Shown here in pieces: positions 1 to 12,200 of a stretch of DNA of 64,000 bases. The stretch spans positions 14,884,275-14,948,274 of the forward strand of contig OX104123.1 in NCBI GenBank assembly GCA_944474755.1. Reading direction: 5' to 3'. Position numbers and translations under genes: made by a program. Every line of letters starts with the position of its first letter. Position 1 is the stretch's first letter. The notes under the pieces were generated by a model that had not been told where the DNA came from, searched no databases, and saw only the letters and a list, made by a program, of their open reading frames with translations. The DNA is from Limnoperna fortunei (Eukaryota > Mollusca > Bivalvia > Mytilida > Modiolidae).

Positions 1-1028
1 GTGAAGCTCAAATACTTATCAAAGAAAATTGTTAAAGTACAATACTCTTTGAAAGAACTGAAGTTTGAAACCAATTAAAAGTGTTTGTTTATCAAAAATA
101 TTACGATTTTTCATTATGGGCCGTTGTACATTACTTTTCTTCGTTGTTCACTTCCGGTAATTAGTCACATCCGGTAAATGGCGCGTAATACATCTGAAAG
201 ACGTAAATCGTTTGAAAATATGTTAAATACGCATATTGTTTGCCATTTTTTATTGGAATTACACATTTACTGATAAATTGGTAGTCAGGGTAAAGTATTT
301 GGACCAGATTTACAAGTATTTTATGTGAACCATCGGGCGACTTGAGGGAAATGACAGGGCGACTTCGACTTCGCTTTTGAGGCGCCTTAGGGCGACTTCA
401 GGTCCTTGTAGGGCGACTTTGTCGCCCACTTCGCCCAGTGTGGTGAGCCCTGGTATACTATACATCCACTATACAGAGACAGAAAGAAATGAGTTATCTT
501 TCTTACACCAGAAAATTTCATTATTGTCAAATTTGATAATTTATAAAAAGGCAAAACTTCAATACTAGTTTTCGGATCATCCTGAAAATTGAACTTGACC
601 TGTATTTTATTGTACTGAACAGCTGTGCAAAATATCACTTAAATCCCTTGAGGCGTTTTCAAGTTATCATCTGGAAACCTTCGCGGGACAACGAACGGAC
701 GGATGGACAGACACCTAACCAAACTGAGGGTATAACATAATAACTCGCCACTTCGTACACTTAATACACTCACCTAGTATACCATCCAGTGTGTATGGTA
801 TGATTCCTTTATTCCAATATGTGTCTGAACTGGATACATAGTTTCTCTTTACACCGTTATCTTGGGAAACCTAAAATGTACTGTATATAAGTGAACATTC
901 ACCAAAATTTCTTTCTTTAACATGTAGAACCAAGTAGAGCATAGTACAGTTGTACTGTCTGAATGTTTTATTAAAATTCAGCTATACTGGTACCTCAGCT
1001 AATTTGTCCTACAAAAAAGTATACATTA
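1..1028. other. Intergenic DNA with short repeats
   Basis: I see no supportable gene. At about 335-440 a 'gggcgactt' word recurs five or more times, which explains the short open frames there. At about 560-760 lies a copy of a dispersed family ('cagctgtgcaaaatatcac', then 'cggacggatggacagacac', then 'cgccacttcg'). The same family recurs as a tandem block at 24.3-24.9 kb. Confidence 0.5.
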
Positions 1029-2169
1029 CAGTAGTCCCCCTCTTATACGATCCCCTCGCCGACGACCACCCGCCTCATCCGGCCAAAACCCTGATGCATT
1101 AAGTGTTTCTAACGTAAAATTACCTCTCGCGAACGACCACCCCTCAAACGCGACCAGCGACCACGTTTTCTTGACACAACAACGTAAAATTCCCCTCACG
1201 AACGACCATTTTCACTGACCGGATGTTTATTTTGGAATTCTCGAATGGAACGTGATTTGGTTTTATTATCGTAAACGGGTCCTACTAAACGCAGAGAAAT
1301 GCAGAGAAGTGAAGAGAATTGCATCGTATGTAAACATCGACCAACTGCTTGAAATTGTCAACTAAATATTTTTAGTAAAAATATGGGCTTCTTTATGTTC
1401 ATGTATACAATATAAAACATATTTATATATAATAAACCTTTATTTAATCAAATAAACCATTTTTTAATTACTTCTCTTCACTTCTCTGCACGTCTCTGCA
1501 TTTAGTATGACCGTCGTAAACCAGTTCGGTAACAGTTCAACGACCGGTAAACAAAATGTCGAAATCGCGTAAAAGAAAGATGTCTAAGCTGGATTAAAGG
1601 GGAAAACAAGTAGGATATTGTAGATCAGTTTGATTTCGGTATTACGGAAATCGGGTTTCTTACAAGAAGACTGAAAATTTCAACAAGGAGATAATAGTAC
1701 AATGTACCAACATAATCATGAATCAAAATTTACAACAAACGATCTCAAAAACTTGGGAAACTGGAAACAGAGAAACCTGGATTTTTCCAAACTAAACGGA
1801 ACCTTAATACAATACGAAGTGGAACCTGGGCAGACAATAAAAGTGATAAAAATAATGATAATGCAGATGAAACAGGAACAGAAACTTTCACTGATAAGAA
1901 GACTTGGAATTCTTATACATGTATTATCATTACACATTTTAAACAGATTAAAACTGCATGAATTCTTTTTATTTATACTGAATAATAAAATACAAATATT
2001 TATTATGTGTGATTCTTGATCACTTCACAGTTCTTGTTGCTAATTAATCAACCGACCAAGCTCTATAAACCTGTGTTAGTGTGTGTATATCCCCTCAAGA
2101 AAGACCACCCCCATTATAAGACCACTTTCATGACTCAGATGGGGTGGTCTTATAAGAGGGGGACTACTG
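1029..2169. mobile_element. Tigger/pogo-like DNA transposon fossil with TA target duplication
   Basis: The inverted termini cagtagtccccctcttata (1029-1047) and tataagagggggactactg (2151-2169) are flanked by TA at 1027-1028 and 2170-2171. This is the signature of the Tc1/mariner superfamily. The G/C-run termini with internal 'gaccacc' subrepeats resemble Tigger/pogo ends. At 1556-1597 a stub MSKSRKRKMSKLD followed by a stop resembles the basic start of pogo-type transposases. No full transposase is left. A second inverted-repeat element is nested inside. Confidence 0.75.
1287..1508. mobile_element. Small inverted-repeat element nested in the Tigger-like fossil
   Basis: The left arm 'actaaacgcagagaaatgca' continues as gagaagtgaagaga. 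It is matched in reverse complement by 'cttctcttcacttctctgca' followed by cgtctctgcatttagt near 1470-1507. The arms are about 36 bp and enclose about 150 bp of AT-rich DNA with no coding potential. It is a MITE-like element or local palindrome. Confidence 0.55.
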
Positions 2170-2171
2170 TA

Positions 2172-3169
2172 TAGGGGGAATTTTGGGATCAAATCAAATT
2201 CATCTTTCACTTCTTCCCTTATTTTTCTATATTAGCCATATGAATTTCTAACAAAAATAAGTCCAACTTGGAGATAAAAAGTATCTATCCCAAGTGGAAA
2301 GGTGAGACAAGAAAATCTCAAACCCAAGGGCAAGGATATCTTTGGCAGTGGTCTTGTGAATTTCTTGAACTGGCGTGATTTGATACTTTTTCTCACCAGA
2401 GATTCAGGTTTTTTTAACGCTTTTTTTCAAAATGCTTGGAACACATTTGTATATACATATCTTGATGCTGGTTATGTCACTACACTGTGACATAAAGGAT
2501 CTAAGACCGGTAGGAGGGCAAGACAAGAAAATCTGACACCAAAGTGAAAAGATTTCTGGTCTCCAACAAGGCTATGCCCAGTTGAATACCAAAAGTAGTC
2601 TTTCACAGAGGTGTCTGACATTTTCCCTTCTTGTGTTCCCACCTGTGGTTGATTCTTTTTTCTCACAAATGAAGATGTCAATAAATAGAGTTATCTACCC
2701 TGAAAGTTATCTTATTGTTTGTGTAAATGTGTTTGTTTTGATGTGTTCTGCTATCATCTTGTTGAATAAATTTGGATACAGAAGCTCAGATATATTAATT
2801 GTTTCAAAGTTAATATTACAAGAGGCAGAATAAACATTCACAACACATTTTTACAGGAAAAAGATTGTGAAATTCAAATCTCACTCACGGTTTGAGACAA
2901 GGATATTTCAACCAGCTAAAAATAGGTATTAAGCTGTCTCATTAGCGAGAAAGAGAAATCTCACCAACAGGAATTCATTGCATAGAAATCTTGAGTTTCA
3001 AATTTATATAACTTAATCCTTAACACTCTTATTCCTGCGCCATCTAACCATCTAACTGTAGTAAAATACAAGGCCTAGCCCTGAAGATTTAATCTTCAGT
3101 TGTAAAACTGTACTATGTAGATATGAGTTAAACATTTTAAAACTAAATTATAAGATTTTTTTAAGTCAG
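2172..3169. other. Gene-poor flank downstream of the secreted-protein gene
   Basis: There is no convincing coding region. Two related segments near 2300-2350 and 2515-2565 both contain 'agacaagaaaatct', suggesting a diverged local duplication. The rest is AT-rich, and the 3' UTR of the minus-strand gene should lie in its right end. Confidence 0.35.
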
Positions 3170-3289
3170 TTACGTTACATTGTTTTCCGATGCCATTCCG
3201 TACTGTATCAGTTGCTCTGGGACATATTTATGCTGATCTAAGCCATCTTCTTTCTCTTTCGAATCTAATTCTGGATGCAAACCAATAGG
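3170..3289 (-). CDS. Secreted-protein gene, terminal exon 6
   Basis: The acceptor is tttattttttcag. The exon encodes 39 codons beginning PIGLHPELDSKEKEDG and containing YVPEQLIQYGM, then a TAA stop at 3172-3170. A variant polyadenylation hexamer (ATTAAA on the minus strand) lies near 3089-3094, inside a perfect inverted repeat (ctgaagatt/aatcttcag). It is a candidate 3' end. Confidence 0.76.
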   Translation of the reverse strand, partial: PIGLHPELDSKEKEDGLDQHKYVPEQLIQYGMASENNVT

Positions 3290-6200
3290 CTGAAAAAATA
3301 AAGAAAATGTATATAGGTACAGCTAAGTACTGTGGTTTCATTTTTATTCGTTGGATATCAATTTTCGTGGTTTTTGTGGGTACTATCTACCCACGAATTT
3401 CAAGAACTCGACGAAGCATTATATCCCTGGTTGTTAAATTAACACGGAGGGCATGAACATCATATGTAAACAAAAGATCACAAGCAACTGTATGGAAGTA
3501 AATGTCATGTTTTGTTTTCAAATTTTATACTAAAGATTTAAGCAGCATTGTGATGTTTTGGTCGATAAGAAAGCAACACACACAGGCAAATGTATTATTC
3601 TCATAATATCGTGCACAAACGTGTACTTCAAGAATTAACTATTAACTTCCAGTTGTGTATTTTACGCATCCATACAGAGGATAACAAACAATAATATTAA
3701 ATATTTATCATTTTAAAGTAAATTCATCATTAAAGAAGTAATGGTAACAATTCAAAAAAATTTTTTTGTACTGTGTAAAATGATCGTTGGAATCACAAAA
3801 ATTACTGCCGGTTACGATTAAGTGTTTATTTAATGTCTACAAAGTTAGAAATAAATAACTCGCAATTAAATATAAACAATATTTTAATGTTCTTTGTCAA
3901 TGGTCATTCAATGATTAATTACAGAAAAACATCATGTCGTTCTAATTAACAACAATGGAATTGATGACAGGAATATCAATGCCCTAAGGTTAATACCTCG
4001 GTAAACTTCACACACTAAACAACCGTACAATTAAAGACATAAAAAACTGAATTTAATAATAATAATTGGATGTACTCACATCATAAATATTTGTTGGAAG
4101 AACTAAAACTGTATAACAATGTCACCAAAAATAGCGATTATTTTTTAAAACCAATCCATCATAAAACCATGCAATATGAGCCACAAGGGGTGTTTCAAAT
4201 ATGCATGAAACTTTGTGAACTTGTAAGTCTTACTGATATAAGACTTTATCCAAATTATTTCAACTGAACCCACTCTCTGTAAGGAGCAAGGCTATTTTTA
4301 AATCCGGGAACCAGTTCATCAGCTCAGAAAAATCATTTTTTATGATTTTTCACTAAGTTGAGTTGTAAATAAAATCAACACTATACATATTTCAAACAAT
4401 TTTTTTTTATTATGTGTAAATATGGTTGTCAAATTAACATTACACACATTTTCATTAAAAAACTACAATTTTTAGATGCTGTGCCAAGGGGAGATAATCA
4501 TGTCCCTTTGCCCAATGGAAAAAAACAAAAATATCACATTTTAAAAAACTATTAGTTTCTAATCCAATGGTGATAATTAATATAATTAAATGTTATTACA
4601 GGGTTAAGGCATGGTACAAACTAATAAGAGAATAAAATCAGTGGGCACTCATTTTTTTTTATCTTAGCCAGAGACACAAAAGTGGCGAAATTTTGCTATT
4701 TTTTCTCAAAAACTCTAAAAAATACTAATTTTTAAATGTTAATAATAAAATTGACCATGCTGACACAGCATCAATTATTACACAATTCAGATTGCACAAT
4801 GACATATAATCATTCCAGGAACATTTAAACAAATATTCTTGGCTAACAGTCAACATGAGTATGACCTTCATGTAACCTTGGCATTTTTGCTGTCAATATG
4901 TTACATAAAGTAGTTAGAAGAAGACCTGAATTTTTTCGTTAAATATTCATATATTTAGTATGAGTGAATGTAAACTATTAATTTAAAAATAAAACCTTGA
5001 TTTTAACTTTCTTTCAGATGTTTAATTCTTCTTGAAGGTATGAGGCCAACAAAACAAAGTTTTGGGATATCAGCAATAGCCCAAATTTAATATTAACACC
5101 CAGTCTCTGAGAAAACCATGCAAAACTGTCCATAAGGGGGGTCAACCAAGTTTAATAAATTTGTGTGTGATGAATGAACACTACAAAACATGTTTTTTGA
5201 CAAAATATCTCCTCTGGTATCCAAACCGTTTTGCAATAGCCTTTTAAGTACCAGGAACCAGTTTTCTTGCTTTTTACACTTTTTTTCATGAAAATATCAC
5301 ATTTTCGACAGCTAAAATTTTCAACTGAGACAACTAATGACAAAGAAAACATATTATGTCTTCAATAATGTACAATTGTATTTTATCTTTTAATGAAAAA
5401 GACACAATTATGTTTTCGGACAAAATGAGGAAATAAGGGGAGATAATCCTATAAAACTCATATCTAGAAAAAGCCAATATATGCACACATTCAAAATCCA
5501 GTAGGATGTGCTTCAGTGAATATTTTCTTATGTCACTGGTTCTCTCTTATAGTACCCTAATAGTGTTATTAATTGATGGCATGAAATTGCTGGGCAAATG
5601 ATTTCAGGTATATGTGAGCATACTGCAAAAATGCCCCTTTTTTCATTTTTTTTTCAACAAAATATTGATCTTAGTGCCAAGCTATAATTTATTTTACAAA
5701 AACATTTCATAATTTTACACCATTCTTTTATAGTTAGAGTTAATTAAACTGCAAACTAAGTCATTTTAATCTATAAAAAACAAACCTTTGCACAATAAAT
5801 AAGTCCAATATTCTGTTGAGGATATTACATATACTATTAATTCAATATTTAATGGTTCTTTCAAATAAATAGCAGCTTATGAAAATGCTAATTTTTCTAA
5901 CTATACTGTTGGTTTATGAGACATATAAAAAAATTAACATATTGTGAAGTTTATAGTTACATAAAGTCATAACAATTCATAAATATTCTCTTTTTTTACT
6001 TTAATAAAGGGAGATAATTTGCCTGTTTTTTTTTCATTATTGAGGTTGCTGAACTTTAAAAATTATTTGTTTAGCAAAATACATTATAAGTTAACTGTTG
6101 TAGACCATAACTATGTAAACATTTTATCAATAACAATTTTCTCTATATGCTATGGTTGTTAAGTTATAGGCCAATATTGTAAAAACCCCATTTTAAACAA

Positions 6201-9200
6201 ATGTACACTGCCAGGTTTCAGAAAAAGGTTTTAAACTTTAAATTAAAGATATGCAAATACAAACAGTCTATGCCAATTTTACATTTTAAGCAAATCTGCC
6301 TATTTTGTTTTCCAATACACTACAAAAACATGATTTTAAGCACCTAGATGATGATTCCTACCATATTGGAATTTAATTCATTAAACAGTTTCTGAAAAAT
6401 AGACTGTAACACTGATTTAAATGCAAACAACTGGGAAAACATTAACATACAAACTCCAACAATAGTTTTAAGAACACTTTTAAAAATTGCACACAGGTCA
6501 ATATTATCTTTCTGAACAAGTTGATCCTTCCAAGATTTTAGATAAATGTAGCATTTTTGTAATTTTTGAGATATTTGCAAAAAGCTATGTTTTGGCCACA
6601 ATGTTCTATTTTTACCGATGACAGCCATTTGTTTGACCGGTGTCGTACGTATAATTATAGGTTCCCCCAATTTACTTATCCAGCCGGATACACAAAATTA
6701 ACATTTTGGGTCCGGGGTCTCTATAATGTATGGTCCACCCAATTTACGTATCTGGGTCATTTTTCCTTCTTAATTTTTATTTTTCAAATATGAATATTCA
6801 AGAACGTTCTACACAATAATTTAAATTAGAATATATGCTTTATATTGGTTCAAATAGTGATTATTAAATACAGTTATTGGTGTCAATACTCTGAAATACT
6901 AGATATATATAGGGGATTTATTATTTATGTTATATTATTACAATTTTAACTGATTACAGTACATGCTATGTGACGTCTGGGTTATACATATTAACAGGAA
7001 CAATTAATACTTCCCTTATGTAAATGTATATTTGTTTGGCGACGGTTGTAAATGCAACTAGTTTACATATTAAATAAATGTGCGAACACACTACTGACCT
7101 TCAAAATAAATTATATTTTTTATTTTATGTTCCACCATTTTGTGCCAATTCTGACTAGCTACCACTTTATAATTTTTATGTTCCCCAAGTGGTGTTTCAA
7201 AACATGCAAAATGGAGACCTTAAAAATGGAAAAAAAATATTGTAAGTGAGAATAAAGTTCAATGACTTGCGGGACTTCATATCTTGTTTGCACTTCATAA
7301 AGGAGTCCATGAAGACCAGAGGATCCATTACACCATTTACAATATGGATGCTGTCAGTGGCATAAACTCTAATTATCACCATAATTTGTACGGATCGTTG
7401 ATCTTTGTAAATATGCCTGGAACCTGATATGCACAAGTCTTAAATCGATGGCCTTTATAGTCTTTACCTTAGATCAATGTCTGTATTATCTAATAGTCCA
7501 ATGAGTATCATTATCTCTTAAAATTTCTGCGTATATTTTGATAATTTCTGCACACATGTCTGTTTACATTTGTGTTTAACTTCCTAGGGTTTTAAATGAC
7601 AGAAAATGGCAGACCCGTAAACTGTACATTTCATGGGTTCTGGCCATAAAATTAATATGAAAAGTGGACCTGTAAACTGTAAATTTTAGGGCTCCAGGGC
7701 TATGGAAAAAGTTGAATAAGATATGCGGATCCATAACATAACCTGTAAACTGTACAATTTATGGGTATGGGGCTATTAAATTTATAAACAAAGTAGACTA
7801 CACAGGAGTTTACAGTGGAATTACTGATATAATGTTCCAACCCGAACCTATAACCTGGTCTCCTCTTGCAATATTTTTCATTTAAGCAAGCTACACTTTA
7901 AATATAACATCAGGTCAGGACCTTCCATGCTTGATGCTAAAGATGATATCATCGTCAGAGTACCAGAATACACGGACCCATAGTTATAGACAAAAATCGA
8001 TCGAAAGAGGACCCAAAATATTAACATTAGCAGATTAGGGTCAGGGCGGACCCAGACTTGCAATTATATGACACCGGCAAACTTAACAAACACAAACTTG
8101 ATAGAAGACACCTTGATGTGGCTGGTCAAGTTTCAATTAAATCCTTTTAGCAGTTAAGGAGAAGATTTCAGGAAATAAATATTAGACTATGACAATGATG
8201 ATGGATGCACAGTGATGACAAAAGCTGACATGGACCTCTAGTCCAGGAAAGCAAACTAAAACTCATAAAAATATAACTATATTTATCTATAAATTTATTA
8301 AGAATTAATTAAAATCAAGGGTCTGTTCATATGTGGATTCTTTAAAAGAATGTGTACAGTATTTAGGAATAAAACATCCATTCCATTATCTTTCTTTGTT
8401 CAATCTGTTGATTTCTTTCTCAACACTCCACAATTTCAATATGTTCAGAAAATCAGGACCATCTGAAACATCAAACTAAGTTATCCACGATTTGGTAACT
8501 TGGCAGATGATTCCATGTTTGCTTACTTCATACTCATAGTGAATTACTGAATATGCCAAAGAGACTGGATTTTGATTGCACGATAGCCATTCACTTAGCA
8601 AAACGTTCTAGTTCCATCTGGGTTTCTTTGTTTTTCTAAGCTTGTCAATTACTTATTCATATGATGATCTGTTCACCCTCACAAATTATTTCACATTTTT
8701 GGTATTAACCTTTTTTGACGTCTTCAATCAATGTAAAGAGAGCAATGCCAAAAGCAAAAAAATCATACAGTAGGTAGAAAGGATCATGGAGGAAAATATG
8801 ACAGTCATTTGTTGTAAATAAAAGTACTACTTCAAAAGATAATTTCATTTGATTATGCATAGAAATCCAGTTTTTCTTTTTTGTCCAATTCTTGATCATT
8901 TAGAGTTAGATTTTGTATTAGAAAACAAAAACTGGCAAAAAATTTAGTTTTTGTTTTCAGAAGAAGCACCTTAAGACTGCTTAATTCCATAAACAATTGT
9001 TTGAAACTCTGCTTAACTTTTTCAAAATAAATCAAGGAAAAGCGCTTGTTTTTTCATGATTCCAACACCATTTTTTATGTATTTTATAGGCGGCGCTGTT
9101 TTACAATAAAAACACCCAAAATTTTTTTTCATTCTAGTATAGATTTCTCACATAAACCCTGTTCAGCCTGCAAAGTTTCATTAAAATTGGTTAACCTACC

Positions 9201-12200
9201 ATGTGGACTCATTTTAAGGAAATTGCAAGGTTTTCTAAGAGACTGGGTGTTAAAACATTTTTTGTACATTTGACCTTGCTATCCAGGAATTTATGTATCC
9301 AACGAAATGGATTTTTTCCTCAATCCACGAAAATTAATATCCATGAATAAAAATTGAAGAATGTGTCCATGGGACACGGATGCTCCCGCTAAAGTAAGTC
9401 CCAAACATGAAGTAGTTGTCCAACAGGTCTGAAAGTCGCTTAGGACGTACAACTTGTGATACTGAACCACCCTGCCAAATTTCAAATTGTTCTAATGTAC
9501 GGTTTCTGAGAAAAGCTTGACAGAAATTTTCATACTGGTGTTAACACATTTTCATATCGGCCCAGTTTGACAGAAATTTTCATACTGGTGTTAACACATT
9601 TTCATATCGGCCCAGTTTGACAGAAATTTTCATACTGGTGTTAACACATTTTCATATCGGCCCAGTTGAAAACAGGAACTAGTTGTCCGACAGGTCTGAA
9701 AGTTGCTTAGGATGTACAACTTGTGATACTGAACCACCCGGCCAAATTTCAAATTGTTCTTGTGTACGGTTTCTGAGAAAAGCTTGACGGAAATTTTCAT
9801 ACTCATGTTAACACATTTTCATATCGGCCCAATCACAAACAGGAAGTAGTTTTCCGACAGGTCTGAAAGTCGCTAAGGACGTACAACTTGTGATACTGAA
9901 CCACCCTGCCAAATTTCAAATTGTTCTGATGTATGGTTTCTGAGAAAAGCTTGACGGAAATTTTCATATTCATGTTAGAACATTTTCATATCGGCCCAGT
10001 CGCAAACAGGAAGTAGTTGTCCGACAGGTCTGAAAGTCACTTAGGACATACAACTTGTGATACTGAACCACCCTGCCAAATTTCAAATTGTTCTCATGTA
10101 CGGTTACTGAGAAAAGCTTGACGGAAATTTTCATACTTGTGTTAACACATTTTCATATCGGCTCAGTCCCAAACAGGAAGTAGTTGTCCGACAGGTCTGA
10201 AAGTTGCTTAGGACATACAACTTTTGATACTGAACAACCCTGCCAAATTTCAAATTGTTCTCATGTACGGTTTCTGAGAAAAGCTTGACGGAAATTTGTA
10301 CATACAGACGGACGTATTTACGTACAAATGAAGTCCCAAACAGGAAGTAGTTGTCCGACAGGTCTGAAATTCGCTTAGGACGTACAACTTGTGATACTGA
10401 ACCACTCTGCCAAATTTAAAATTGTTCTCATGTACGGTTTCTGAGAAAAGCTTGACGGAAATTTGTTTGGATGTACGGACGGACTTGAGTAAAACTTAAT
10501 GCCCCCCGACAAGTCGTCGCTGGGGCATAAAAATGAAACCAAAATAAAAAGGTTTTCTTCCATTAATGGCTGACTGTGGGTTTAGATGGCGGAGCTGGGA
10601 TGAGTTTATGCATACTTATCTCAATTAGACATCCTATCAGAATGCCTTAAACAAGATTGTTGTGATGGTAACATAACAACGTTAATGTTTCAGGTGTTTT
10701 GATAAACAATGGAAAGTCTATAGGATGTCGTGATGTAAAAACTGTTCGTTATGCTCTTACTGACATCAGTCTTACATTTTGGCACTTATTATTACGTGTA
10801 CCCCATTTGTACCACAATCTTCGTAACATCACCTAATTAATATCCAATACACATTGGAGTTGATCAACTGTAGCCATGGCTGCTCAAACGAACAAACCAT
10901 CATGTGAGATCCAGCTATATAGCTACTGTGTACAAGTTTGACTGAGTCAGCCAACAATAACCAGATTTAAGATAGGGGTGTGGTCCAGAAATGAAGGAAC
11001 ATTTGGTCAGTGTAAAATTTTTAAAATCCATTACAAAAAAGTATACTTCAAATATATACATACTGTCTTTTCTTCTCCATTCACTTCAACAGCCATTGCT
11101 TCAATCATCTTGGCCAAAATAGAGTCTGGATCGATGTACTGTAAGTTAAAATACACTATAAAGATCTGGTAGAGAGTACTTTAATTTTTAATTACTTTTT
11201 CTGTGGTTGAGAAATGCCATAGCAACCTACATTGAAGTCATTAATTGTTTAATATATTAGTTGATGATAGGACGCCATATTTGAAGGACTGCAATGGTAG
11301 TTAGTTATCTACTATGAATCCCTATATGGATTAATATTATTATGTGGTAGGTGAAGTTTAAGGTAAATAAAAAGGGGGGAAAGAGAAAGAGACATTATTT
11401 TCCATTTGCTTTAAATATATCTTCCTACCTGTTGGTCCAATAACTGGCCTCCATTTTCTGTCCTTTTTTCAAGTTTCTCCTAAAAAAGAAACATTTACAG
11501 TGAAAATAAAAGGAAATCATTAGACTTCCAACCTAACATAGTTTCTGAAGAAGGAAAAAAAAAACAAGGGGTTAAAATTCAAAATGTGTTAAAATCTGCA
11601 ACATTTATAAATATGGAATATGTTACACACTGAACACCTAAAAAAATCAGCTCTTTACCATCATTTTGAATGTAGACGAAAAAAATCTTAAATGGGCACT
11701 TTCCAATTAGGAGATAACTGTATTATATTTGAAGATTTGCCGGCATCAATTGGTGATTTGATAGTTGGAAATTGAGTTTATTGGCAACCTGTAAGCAGAG
11801 CCAGTAAAGGGATATTTCCGACCATCAAATCACCAATTGATGCCGGCAAATCTTCAAATACAATACAGTTATCTCCATTCTAATGCTACGGCAATAAAAA
11901 ACTAATTAACTGATTAAAATTGGAATTTTTTATTTGCCGGAAATAACGTCTGCACTTGTGTTAAAATCTGATGGCATCAATCGTGGAATTGATGCCATGA
12001 AATTATTCACATTATCCAATCAGAATTGATGTTACATCAAGAACTGCATTAGAATTTAAAATTTATTAAATACATCACCAAATTATAATAATACAAATAT
12101 TGTGGTTTTTTATTTGTGTTAATGGGGTTTCACACCATTTTAGCAGTTTTCACAGCTACACAATAAATCAAATCCATTTAAAGACTGTTTTCAATTGTTG

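Noticed and set aside
1702..2019. 105-codon frame inside the Tigger-like element as a transposase
   Set aside because: No DDE or helix-turn-helix motif is visible and the composition is low-complexity. At best it is an unrecognisable remnant.
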